From contig JAFGCG010000048.1 of the NCBI GenBank assembly GCA_016932715.1, forward strand, positions 1 through 32,023: DNA of 32,023 nucleotides, read 5' to 3'. The position numbers and the translations under genes were made by a program. The stretch comes from Anaerolineales bacterium. GTDB taxonomy: Bacteria > Chloroflexota > Anaerolineae > Anaerolineales > Villigracilaceae. The notes under the pieces were generated by a model. The model searched no databases. It was not told the DNA's origin and worked only from the letters and a program-made list of their open reading frames with translations. This document shows, in pieces, positions 7,005 to 14,482 of the stretch (positions within the stretch are counted from its first letter, which is position 1; every line of letters begins with the position of its first letter).

Positions 7005-7710
7005 GTTTATGTCCGTTGTGCTTGATGCTGTCGACCTTCCCGTCGGCAAGATGGATCACCCGCTGGGTGTACTCGGCGGTGATCGGATCGTGTGTGACCA
7101 TTACGATCGTCACACCCTTTTGGTGCAGGCTCCGCAACAGGTCCAGGATCTCGTGCCCGGAGTGACTGTCGAGGTTGCCGGTGGGCTCATCTGCGATGAT
7201 GAGGACCGGATCATTGATCAGCGCCCGCGCGATTGCCACACGCTGCTGCTGCCCGCCGGAGAGTTCCTGCGGCTGGTGATGAGTACGGTCTGCCAGACCG
7301 ACCAGTTCGAGCATGTTGAGCGCTTTTTGTTCGCCCACCTCATCGCTGATATGATGGTTGTGGTCATACAGCAATGGCATCATCACATTCCGTAACGCGG
7401 TGGTTCGCGGCAGCAGGTTGTAGGCTTGAAAGATAAATCCCAGTTTTTGGTTGCGGATGAGCGCCAGTTCTTTTTTGCTCAGGTTACTGATGTCCTGCCC
7501 GTCCAGAATGTATTGTCCTGACGTAGGGCGCGAGAGGCAGCCCAGGATGTGCATGAGGGTGCTTTTGCCTGAGCCTGATGGCCCCATGATGGCAAGAAAT
7601 TCACCGGCTTTGACTTCGATGCTGACGCCGTCGAGGGCCGCCACGCTGGCGTCGCCCATCCCATAGACTTTGGTCAGGTCAATTGTTTCGATGATCGTTT
7701 TGTCGTTCAT
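7000..7710 (-). CDS. ABC transporter ATP-binding protein (MacB/LolD type)
   Basis: This 236-residue ATPase drives the permease at 5704-6936. Motifs are Walker [10 protein letters not shown] (residues 43-51), Q-loop Gln95, signature LSGGQQQR (150-157), Walker [14 protein letters not shown] with Glu175, and H-loop His207 (VTHD). GNLDS and the LolD-like layout place it in the macrolide/lipoprotein export class. Its ATG overlaps the stop of adaptor 4 as ATGA (7707-7710), which shows tight translational coupling. The family normally works as a dimer with two permeases and a hexamer of adaptors. Confidence 0.95.
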   Translation of the reverse strand: MNDKTIIETIDLTKVYGMGDASVAALDGVSIEVKAGEFLAIMGPSGSGKSTLMHILGCLSRPTSGQYILDGQDISNLSKKELALIRNQKLGFIFQAYNLLPRTTALRNVMMPLLYDHNHHISDEVGEQKALNMLELVGLADRTHHQPQELSGGQQQRVAIARALINDPVLIIADEPTGNLDSHSGHEILDLLRSLHQKGVTIVMVTHDPITAEYTQRVIHLADGKVDSIKHNGHKL

Positions 7711-9173
7711 TGTTGGGTCTCCACAATGCCGGTTGTCACGACCTCTCCGGCCTCGACGCCCGATTTGATCTCGGCATAGGTAATGTCCAGCAGGCCCACT
7801 TCCACGACGCGCAGCCTGGGCGTATTGTTTTCCATGACAAAGACCGTGTATTTCCCAGTGCCGATGTCATGCAGCGCTTCGACCGGGATCAGCACTGCAT
7901 TTTCCGCCCTGCCGCCGATCACATCCACGGCAACAGACGTGCCGGAAGGCAGGTTGGCAGCGATCGTGTCATTCAGTTTGATAATTGCGTGGACCAGCGA
8001 TGAACCCGACGAGGTGTCCAGCACCGGGTAAACCATCGTGACCGTGCCGGTAAAAATGTCGTCGGGCAGAAGGTCGAAAACGATCTCGGCTTCATATCCA
8101 GCCTGCACTTTCGTCCAATCTTCCGCGTCGAAGTAGGTGTCGATGGTGTAGGGCTGGTTCAAATCGGCAACGGTGATGACGGAGTCGGTGCCGACGTAAT
8201 CGCCCAGGCTGGCGGTCAGGTCGGTGACTGTCCCACGGATGGGGGAGATCAGCTGAGTGTTTTTCAGGTTTTCTTCCGCGGTTTGCAGAGCCGTTTGTGC
8301 TTCGACCAGGGAAGTCAGGCTGCTGCCGGGGACATTTTCCGGCAACGCTTCGCCATTGAGCATATCGAGGTACGCCTGAGCTTCCTTGTGCGTTTCGATG
8401 GCAAGTTCATAGGTGGCGCGGGCAGCCGCGATCTCTGCGGCGGAGGGCGCTACCACCAATTCGTATGTTTCCTCGGTATTATGATCGTTATCAGCATCTT
8501 CCGTATCGGTGACGGTGTACGTGAATGTGGCAGGGACATATTCATTGATATAGCGCAGCTGCGCAGCCTGGAGATTGGTCTGGGCGCGATGGAGAGCCTT
8601 GGTCGCATCGTCGATCTTCTGTTTCTGTTCGGCGGTCGGGCTGGACCCTCCTTCTGTCTGCGCGGCTTCGAGCGTTTCCTCCGCTGAGGCGACCTGCAGT
8701 TCCCAGTAATAGACATCCGAACTGATCAAATATTCCAGATCCTGTTTGGCATTGTAAATATCAACTTCTGCATCGGCAACCGCCTGTTTGGCTGCTGCGA
8801 TGGACGCGGGCGTCGTCAGGTCGTCGAGGGTGCGTTGTGCCTGCTTGTACGCCGCCAGCGCGTCGGCGTTATCGATCTGCCCGATGACCTGACCCGCTTC
8901 CACCTGATCGCCGATCCTGACATTCAATTCGGTGACCTGCCCGCTGACACCAAAGCCGAAACTGACTTCATTAGCAGGCGCAAGTGTGCCGGTGCCATTG
9001 GCATACAGCACGATATTTCCGCGGAAGGCAGCAGCAGTCTGGACCGGAGTCTCTTCCGCCGTTGTGCTGGCTTTTGTGGAACTGGTGTAGTAAAAGGCTG
9101 CGCCTCCGGCGATTGCCAGAAGGACAACCCCCACCAGAAGCCAGCGGATTTTTCCAGAAAAAATTTTCTTCAT
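7707..9173 (-). CDS. Membrane-fusion (HlyD/RND-type) adaptor 4
   Basis: This is a 488-residue periplasmic-adaptor-type protein. It has an N-terminal membrane anchor (residues 11-29), lipoyl half 1 (about 52-101, with VRIGDQVEAGQVIGQID), a long helical hairpin (about 102-310), lipoyl half 2 (ISPIRGTVT), and beta-barrel and membrane-proximal domains to the end. The hairpin carries a conserved break (YLISSDV, 148-154) and a strand-like tip insertion (about 209-243) rich in Thr, Asp and Glu. It is closest to adaptor 3 at the C-terminus (shared VIGGRAENAVL). Length exceeds the usual 350-400 residues. It is coupled to the ATPase gene by a 4-base overlap, so this copy may be the transporter's direct partner. 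AAAGG precedes the start. Confidence 0.9.
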   Translation of the reverse strand: MKKIFSGKIRWLLVGVVLLAIAGGAAFYYTSSTKASTTAEETPVQTAAAFRGNIVLYANGTGTLAPANEVSFGFGVSGQVTELNVRIGDQVEAGQVIGQIDNADALAAYKQAQRTLDDLTTPASIAAAKQAVADAEVDIYNAKQDLEYLISSDVYYWELQVASAEETLEAAQTEGGSSPTAEQKQKIDDATKALHRAQTNLQAAQLRYINEYVPATFTYTVTDTEDADNDHNTEETYELVVAPSAAEIAAARATYELAIETHKEAQAYLDMLNGEALPENVPGSSLTSLVEAQTALQTAEENLKNTQLISPIRGTVTDLTASLGDYVGTDSVITVADLNQPYTIDTYFDAEDWTKVQAGYEAEIVFDLLPDDIFTGTVTMVYPVLDTSSGSSLVHAIIKLNDTIAANLPSGTSVAVDVIGGRAENAVLIPVEALHDIGTGKYTVFVMENNTPRLRVVEVGLLDITYAEIKSGVEAGEVVTTGIVETQQ

Positions 9174-9219
9174 AGCATGAACCCTTTCAATGCTTTCATG
9201 TGTTTTATTTCACTCTGCG

Positions 9220-9289
9220 GGACGCTGATTCACGCTGACAACGCAGATCGTTATTTTTGAATCAGCGAAATCAGCGTTCGTCTGCGTCC
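9220..9289. repeat. Intergenic repeat, family E (GGACGC...GCGTCC)
   Basis: The element opens GGACGCTGATTCACGCTGA and closes AATCAGCG...CTGCGTCC, with inverted GGACGC/GCGTCC ends and an imperfect internal stem. It fills the gap between adaptors 3 and 4. Its right part overlaps the last codons and the TGA stop of adaptor 3 (from 9271). From memory, similar AATCAGCG/CTGCGT repeats are common in Chloroflexota and other environmental genomes; this was not searched. Confidence 0.65.
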
Positions 9290-10815
9290 AAAGACTTCGT
9301 CTTGACTACACCGGTCGTCACAACATCACCGGCATCCAACCCGGAAAGTATTTCTGCTTTCGTCAGGTCCTGCAGCCCGACCTCGACCACGTGTAATCGT
9401 AATTTCCCATTTTCCATCACGAACAAGGTGTACTTGTCCTCGCCGATTTGATGCAGCGCTTCAACGGGTACAAGCACGGCGTTCTCCGCCCGCCCGCCGA
9501 TCACATCCACGGCGGCGGAGGAACCCGCGGGAAGCTCGTAAGGAATGGTCTCATTCAAACGGGCAGTGATGTGCACGAGGGTGGACGTGAACGAAGACGT
9601 GTCCAGCGCGGGATAACCCCCGGTCACTGTTCCGGTGAAGGTCTGCCCGGGGATGATGTCGAAGCTCACTTCCACTTCATATCCAACTCTGACCTGTCCC
9701 CAATCTTCTGCGTCGAGATAGGCATCCAGGGAATAGGGCTGGTCAAAGTCCGAGATCGTGACTGCTGAACTCTCGTCCGCAAAGTCGCCAACGCTGATAT
9801 CCAGCGCGGTGACTGTTCCGCTGATCGGCGCGCTGAGCCTAGTGGCGTTCAGGTTGTATTCGGCCGTTTTCAGGGTATGTTCCGTTTCGATGTACGTGAC
9901 CAGGCTTGCGCCGGTGGCGCCTTCGGGAATCTCTGCGCCGTTCAATACATCGAGATAGGTCTGTGCTTCCACGATCGAAGCCTTTGCCAGTTCGTAGTCT
10001 GCACGTGCCATGCCGATCTCACCTTCCGTGGGGGGATAGACCAGATTACTTATTTCACCGGTTTCCTCATCCTCGACTTTGATCACCTCAGTCCTTGTGC
10101 CGCCGCGCCCTCTCCTCGTTTGATACTGTGTAAACGTCGAGATCACATACGTCTCGTCATAGACCTTCTGGAAATACTTCAGTTCAGCCTGCGCATATTC
10201 CAGCGAGGTCTCGGCCTCGGTCACTTTTTGTCTGGCAGCCTCTGAGGGTTCGGTTTGAGCAGCGGCCTGCGCATCGGCAAGGGTTTGCTCCCGCTCGGCA
10301 ACTTTTTCCTCCCAATACAAAACTTCCGGGCTGATCAGATATGCGAGCGTTTCTTTGGCGGCATCAAAATCGGATTGAGCCTCTGCGAGCGCCTGCTTTG
10401 CGGTGGCAAGCGCGGCGGCAGAGGTCAATTGGTCCAGCGCTGCCTGCGCCTCTGCCAGCTGGATCTGCGCCTCGGTGTCATCCAGTTGCGCCAGGATCTG
10501 ACCCGCCTCCACCTGGTCGCCGACCCGGACGTAAATCTCGCTGACTTGTCCGCGGGTGCCAAAGCCAGGGCTGGCTTCGGCCGCAGGTACGATCGTCCCG
10601 GTGCCGTCGGCAAAGAGGACCAGGTCGCCACGGGTTGCCTTGGCGGTTTGAAGCGAAGTTTTATCCGCCGTGCTGGTTGAATTTTGCGACGTGATGCGTG
10701 AGGTCGCGAAGTAGCCCGCGCTGATCAACCCTGCCAGCAGGACGATAGCCGCTATCACCTTGATGGCTTTACTGTGTAAAAAATTGGATTTCTGGATTGT
10801 CGTCATAAATGCCAT
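9271..10815 (-). CDS. Membrane-fusion (HlyD/RND-type) adaptor 3
   Basis: This 514-residue adaptor is the longest of the four. An anchor at about residues 17-36 is followed by the lipoyl/hairpin/lipoyl/barrel layout (VRVGDQVEAGQILAQLDD; ISGTVTALDISVGD). The hairpin has the break motif YLISPEVLYWEE and a tip insertion containing TFTQYQTRRGRGG and an acidic EDEETGEI stretch. The start could be 10815 or the in-frame ATG at 10806, which has GGATGG 5 bases before it. The stop of adaptor 2 lies 3 bases upstream. The last residues (about LDADER) and the TGA are encoded inside a dispersed repeat (9220-9289), so the C-terminus was probably altered by repeat insertion; adaptor 4 ends at the equivalent point. 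Confidence 0.9.
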   Translation of the reverse strand: MAFMTTIQKSNFLHSKAIKVIAAIVLLAGLISAGYFATSRITSQNSTSTADKTSLQTAKATRGDLVLFADGTGTIVPAAEASPGFGTRGQVSEIYVRVGDQVEAGQILAQLDDTEAQIQLAEAQAALDQLTSAAALATAKQALAEAQSDFDAAKETLAYLISPEVLYWEEKVAEREQTLADAQAAAQTEPSEAARQKVTEAETSLEYAQAELKYFQKVYDETYVISTFTQYQTRRGRGGTRTEVIKVEDEETGEISNLVYPPTEGEIGMARADYELAKASIVEAQTYLDVLNGAEIPEGATGASLVTYIETEHTLKTAEYNLNATRLSAPISGTVTALDISVGDFADESSAVTISDFDQPYSLDAYLDAEDWGQVRVGYEVEVSFDIIPGQTFTGTVTGGYPALDTSSFTSTLVHITARLNETIPYELPAGSSAAVDVIGGRAENAVLVPVEALHQIGEDKYTLFVMENGKLRLHVVEVGLQDLTKAEILSGLDAGDVVTTGVVKTKSLDADER

Positions 10816-10818
10816 CCG

Positions 10819-12276
10819 TTACTGGTCCATCGTCGTCGCATCGGTGAGCAGGACATCGCCGGCTTTCAAGCCTGATTTCACTTCCGCGTAAAGAATATCC
10901 TGCAGGCCGAGCTGGACTTCCTGTTCCACAGGTTCGCCATTCTCCATGATGTAAACGATGTATTTTCCTGGCTCCACTTCCTTCAACGCCGAGATCGGCA
11001 CAAGGACGGCCCCCAGCGCTTCGCCGCCGGTTACGTCTACGCCGGCCGTTGAGCCTGCGGGTATATCCAGGCTGATGGAATGATCTAACTGCACCAGGAC
11101 GTGGATCATGGAGATACCCGATGAATCATCCAGCGCAGGATAGACCTGGATCACCGTCCCGGTGTAGGTTTTATCGGGGAGCAGGTCGAAGGTCACGCTG
11201 GCAGCGTAGCCGACTTTGGCTGTATCCCAATCGGTTTCATCGAGAGAGACATCGATCATATAAGGTTGATTTATATTCGTGATGGTGATGACCGCCGCTG
11301 CCCCGATATTTTCGCCGGCGCTCAGGCTGAGGGAGGTCACGGTCCCGCTGATCGGGGCGATCAGCTCTGTGGCGGCGAGTTCCGCCGCGGCTGAGTCCAG
11401 AGCGATCTTCGCTTCCGTGATGGCTGTTACGCTGCTGGGTGGTACTTCATCCAAAGTTTTCTTGCCCAGCAATACATCCAGATAATTTTGTGCGTCTTCC
11501 AGGTTTGCTTTAGCAAGTTCATAGGCAGCGTGCCCGGCAAGCAGTTCTGCTTCGGTGGGGGGCTTATACTCCCGGCGTATCGTAACCCCCTTGTCGTTGC
11601 GGACCGGATAGGTGAACGTCCGTAGGCTGTAGCTGTTGGAATAGTTGTAGTATGCATAATCCAGGGTTTCCTGAGCTTTTGCCAGCGCCGCTTCGGCCTC
11701 GGAGATTTTTTGCTGATTTGCATCCGATGGGTCATTCTCTGCTGCCGCAGTGGCTGCTTTCAGTGCCGCCTGCGCCTGTGCGACGGCTTCCTCTCCAACC
11801 AGCATCTCCGGACCGATTAAATATCCCAGATCATCCCTGGCGGTATCGAAACTCTGCCGGGCATCCGCCACAGCCTGTTTCGCTGCGGCAATTTCAGAAG
11901 CGGAGGACAAGGCTGCGTAATTGGCTTTGGCTTGCTTGTATTTCAATTCGAGCCACTGGCTTTCCAGCCGCGCCAGCACCTGGCCCGCTTCCACCTGGTC
12001 ACCCAGGCTGACGAGCACTTCACTGACCTTCCCCGTGTTCCTGAACCCAAACGAGACTTCCTCGTTCGCAAGCGTGCCAAGTCCCGTTGCATACAGGACG
12101 ATGTCTCCGGTGCCGATGGTGGATGTTTCCAGGGCGGTCTCTGCCTTGCCCTTCTGCATTTTGATATAGGTATAAATCGTTCCACTCAGAAGGATCGCCA
12201 AAGCGATCAGGAACAGGATCATCCATTTATTTGTGTTGCGTTTTGACGTTTTTCTTTTCACAAGTGGCCTCTTCAC
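10819..12276 (-). CDS. Membrane-fusion (HlyD/RND-type) adaptor 2
   Basis: This 485-residue adaptor has an anchor at about residues 18-38, lipoyl half 1 (VSLGDQVEAGQVLARLES), a long helical hairpin with break motif YLIGPEML, a tip insertion with SLRTFTYPVRNDKG, then lipoyl half 2 (ISGTVTSLSLSAGE) and barrel. It groups with adaptor 1 by its C-terminal style (YAEVKSGLKAGDV). The start codon is GTG, overlapping the TGA of adaptor 1 as GTGA (12273-12276). No clear ribosome site precedes it, so translation probably depends on coupling to adaptor 1. Confidence 0.9.
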   Translation of the reverse strand: MKRPLVKRKTSKRNTNKWMILFLIALAILLSGTIYTYIKMQKGKAETALETSTIGTGDIVLYATGLGTLANEEVSFGFRNTGKVSEVLVSLGDQVEAGQVLARLESQWLELKYKQAKANYAALSSASEIAAAKQAVADARQSFDTARDDLGYLIGPEMLVGEEAVAQAQAALKAATAAAENDPSDANQQKISEAEAALAKAQETLDYAYYNYSNSYSLRTFTYPVRNDKGVTIRREYKPPTEAELLAGHAAYELAKANLEDAQNYLDVLLGKKTLDEVPPSSVTAITEAKIALDSAAAELAATELIAPISGTVTSLSLSAGENIGAAAVITITNINQPYMIDVSLDETDWDTAKVGYAASVTFDLLPDKTYTGTVIQVYPALDDSSGISMIHVLVQLDHSISLDIPAGSTAGVDVTGGEALGAVLVPISALKEVEPGKYIVYIMENGEPVEQEVQLGLQDILYAEVKSGLKAGDVLLTDATTMDQ

Positions 12277-13754
12277 TGTGTCACCACGACTTCGCGCGCT
12301 TCGAGGCCGGATTTGACTTCAGCATACGTATCGTTTTGCAAACCGATCTCGACTTCCCGTTCCACTTGCTGCCCATTTTGGATGACTGTGACGATGTACC
12401 CGCCAGCCTCCGTTTTGTGGAGCGCGTCCACAGGGACCAGCACCACACCCTTTGCCTCGCCTCCGATGACCTCCGCGTCTGTTCCCGTACCCGCGGGCAG
12501 ATCCTGGCTGATGCGCTGATCCAGCTGCACAGTGAGGTGAACCAGCGAAGACTCCCAGGATTCACTCAACTCCGGGTAGACCAGTGTCACGGTGCCCGGG
12601 AACGTCTGCTCATCGAGCAGGTCAAATGTGACGTTCACTTTATTGCCTGCCTGTGCCATGTTCCAATCGGCTTCATCGAGATAGATATCCAGTGTATACG
12701 GCTGGCTCAATTGTGAAATGGTGATGATAGACGAATTGTCTTTATCTACCTGCTCGCCGATACTGAGGTCGAGCGCTGTGACTGTCCCACTGATCGGCGC
12801 GATCAATTGTTTGTCTGACAGCGCGTCTCGCGCCTGCTCAACGGCAAGCTGGGCTTCGTAAAGAGTCGTCAGCCTTTCGCCGGTCGCCTCCTCGGGAATA
12901 ACGCCTGTCTCCAGCACTTCCAGATAAATCTCATTTTCCCTGATCGTCTCGCGGGCTTGCGCGAGATTGTTCCGTGCGATTGCAATATCAGCAATGGAGG
13001 GTTCATCGATCGCCGGTACTTCTTCACCGGTAATGGGATCAGTCTCGGTTACAAGAACTTGTTTTGCATTCCGCCCTCTGCCAACAGTTTCATACTGCGC
13101 AAAATTCTCGAAGAGATATTCATTCTCGTAGTATGCCCGGGCTTGAGCCAGTTTTTCCTCGAGGAACGTGACAGCCTGCTGCCTTTCCTTCACTGTTTGA
13201 CCCGCGGCAGCGGAGGGGTTGGCTTCAGCTTCTGCCTGGGCTTCGGCAAGTTTCTCCTCGGCTGTGGCGAGATTTTCTTCCGCTTCCAATACTTCGGGGC
13301 TGATCAGATATTCAAGCCATTCATACGCGTAGTATTCCGTGTCCTGTGCCGTCCCGATTTCCTGTCGAACTGCCGCGCTGGAGGCTGGCGAGTACAGTTC
13401 CCGCAGCGCCTGCTCCGCCTCCTCATATTCCATTTGAGCGAGCGTGTCGTCGAGCTGAGCCAGGACCTGACCCACCTCGACCTGATCGCCGACTTTTACG
13501 TAAATATCCGTGACCCGTCCACTGGTCTCGAAGCCAAAGTTTGCGTCCGTCTGGGCGACCAGCGTGCCGCTCCCGCTGGCAGACACAACCAGGTCTCCGC
13601 GGCGGATTATGGTTGTCTTCAGATTTGAATTGTCTGTCTTTTGGGCAGCCAGAGAGACGTTGGAATAATATGTATATCCGCCTGCGGTTGCCAGGAGGAG
13701 GACAAACGCAGCGGTCCAGATGATTTTCCGGTTTGTTCTTGGTTTGGGTGTCAA
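12273..13754 (-). CDS. Membrane-fusion (HlyD/RND-type) adaptor 1
   Basis: This is the first gene of the efflux block, 493 residues. An anchor at about residues 10-29 precedes lipoyl half 1 (VKVGDQVEVGQVLAQLDD), a long hairpin with break motif YLISPEVLEAEE, a tip insertion containing FAQYETVGRGRN and TETDPITGEE, lipoyl half 2 (ISGTVTALDLSIGE) and barrel domains. The start appears to be TTG at 13754; no ATG or GTG lies between it and the anchor, and GGAAAGG lies about 10 bases before. A TTG start may keep expression low. The promoter at 13805-13834 with tandem 11-bp repeats lies directly upstream. Confidence 0.88.
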   Translation of the reverse strand: MTPKPRTNRKIIWTAAFVLLLATAGGYTYYSNVSLAAQKTDNSNLKTTIIRRGDLVVSASGSGTLVAQTDANFGFETSGRVTDIYVKVGDQVEVGQVLAQLDDTLAQMEYEEAEQALRELYSPASSAAVRQEIGTAQDTEYYAYEWLEYLISPEVLEAEENLATAEEKLAEAQAEAEANPSAAAGQTVKERQQAVTFLEEKLAQARAYYENEYLFENFAQYETVGRGRNAKQVLVTETDPITGEEVPAIDEPSIADIAIARNNLAQARETIRENEIYLEVLETGVIPEEATGERLTTLYEAQLAVEQARDALSDKQLIAPISGTVTALDLSIGEQVDKDNSSIITISQLSQPYTLDIYLDEADWNMAQAGNKVNVTFDLLDEQTFPGTVTLVYPELSESWESSLVHLTVQLDQRISQDLPAGTGTDAEVIGGEAKGVVLVPVDALHKTEAGGYIVTVIQNGQQVEREVEIGLQNDTYAEVKSGLEAREVVVTQ

Positions 13755-13804
13755 GGAAGGGGAACCTTTCCATCAATGGTTTTGCACCCAAAGTATATGA
13801 AATG

Positions 13805-13834
13805 AGTATAGGGTTACGGTTGAGGAACTGTGAA
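13805..13834 (-). promoter_or_regulatory. Sigma70-like promoter of the efflux operon
   Basis: On the minus strand, TTCACA (13834-13829) and TATACT (13810-13805) are separated by 18 bases. The predicted start is about 45 bases before the TTG of adaptor 1. A second TATACT lies at 13797-13792 without a good -35. The -35 overlaps the tandem 11-bp repeats, the layout expected of an activator-dependent promoter. Confidence 0.5.
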
Positions 13835-13843
13835 GAAATTGTG
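13822..13843 (-). promoter_or_regulatory. Tandem 11-bp half-sites, candidate OmpR-family operator
   Basis: Two abutting 11-mers read CACAATTTCTT and CACAGTTCCTC on the minus strand, identical at 8 of 11 positions, with only transitions elsewhere. An 11-bp period and a position over the -35 are typical of OmpR/PhoB-family sites. The regulator encoded at 4192-4875 is the obvious candidate. The link is inferred. Confidence 0.45.
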
Positions 13844-13849
13844 GGGGTT

Positions 13850-13879
13850 GTAGTTGGGTAGTTCAGTAGTTGGATAGTC
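13850..13879. repeat. TAGTT octamer repeat, family C copy 1
   Basis: About three degenerate 8-base units of the RRTAGTTS type, the same unit as the larger array at 15543-15606. Confidence 0.5.
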
Positions 13880-13932
13880 TCGTGGTTTCGCAGGACCTCT
13901 CTGCCGAACGGAGCAGGTTTGATTCTGCTCTT

Positions 13933-13998
13933 GCCGCGAATTCACGCGCATCACGCGAATCGGTTAAAAGATTCGTGCTACTTCGCGAAATCCGTGGC
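13933..13998. repeat. Imperfect palindromic intergenic repeat, family G
   Basis: GCCGCGAATTCACGCG at the left and TTCGCGAAATCCGTGGC at the right are imperfect complements; an inner GCGAATC/GATTCGTG pair flanks GGTTAAAA. It looks like another dispersed repeat and no coding potential is seen. Confidence 0.5.
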
Positions 13999-14088
13999 TG
14001 AAAAATATAAGAAGATCCGGAAAAGAACCAAGAATCGGTCGACTTCCGCCGAATTTTATGCTGTAACCTATTGAATTCTATTTAGACC

Positions 14089-14117
14089 TTGATTATCAGG
14101 AATTTTTATCTTACAAT
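14089..14117 (+). promoter_or_regulatory. Sigma70-like promoter of the V-ATPase operon
   Basis: TTGATT (14089-14094), a 17-base spacer and TACAAT (14112-14117) lie 48 bases before the first gene. This is the best promoter match in the intergenic gap. Confidence 0.65.
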
Positions 14118-14124
14118 AGCGCCT

Positions 14125-14148
14125 AATTGGACCGGGAAGAGACCAATT
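14125..14148 (+). repeat. Leader hairpin before the V-ATPase operon
   Basis: AATTGG (14125-14130) and CCAATT (14143-14148) form a 6-bp stem in the predicted 5' leader, ending just before the GAGGAG ribosome site. It could modulate translation; this is not shown. Confidence 0.35.
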
Positions 14149-14165
14149 GGTGAGGAGAGATAGCC

Positions 14166-14477
14166 GTGAACGAGAATCGTATCAGGCAGGTACTTGATAT
14201 TGAGAAGAAGGCTCAGGAAAACTATGAAGCCGCGCTCAATGAAGCCCAAAAACTCCCCGCGCTCGCAGAACAGGAAGCCCAGGAAATCATAAATAAAGCC
14301 CGCAGGGAGGCGCAGGAAGAGGCGCGCCAGATCGTTGCGCGGGCAAAGGCGGCGGGGGAGGTGGACCGCATCCTGGTGGAGGCGGAGGAGAAGAACCGCC
14401 AGCTCGAAGCCCTGGCGATGAGCAACTTCGACCGGGCAGTCAATTACATCCTCGACCGCGTCACCGGCAGAGAGTAA
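14166..14477 (+). CDS. V-type ATPase peripheral-stalk subunit G/H
   Basis: This 103-residue, almost wholly helical, charged protein is rich in Ala, Glu, Gln and Arg (for example AQEIINKARREAQEEARQI). That composition is typical of the stalk subunit called G in Thermus and F in the Enterococcus ntp operon. It forms the peripheral stalk as a right-handed coiled coil with subunit E. The start is GTG at 14166 behind GAGGAGA. It is the first gene of the operon, 5 bases ahead of subunit C. Sequence alone is low in complexity; the operon position makes the call firm. Confidence 0.88.
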   Translation: MNENRIRQVLDIEKKAQENYEAALNEAQKLPALAEQEAQEIINKARREAQEEARQIVARAKAAGEVDRILVEAEEKNRQLEALAMSNFDRAVNYILDRVTGRE

Positions 14478-14482
14478 TCCTC

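Larger units (their letters stand above)
13755..14165. other. Divergent regulatory region: efflux block versus V-ATPase operon
   Basis: This 411-base gap holds no gene. From left to right it contains the efflux promoter and tandem 11-bp repeats (13805-13843), a stretch of TAGTT-type octamer repeats (about 13850-13879), an imperfect palindrome (13933-13998), the V-ATPase promoter (14089-14117) and a leader hairpin (14125-14148). Confidence 0.7.
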
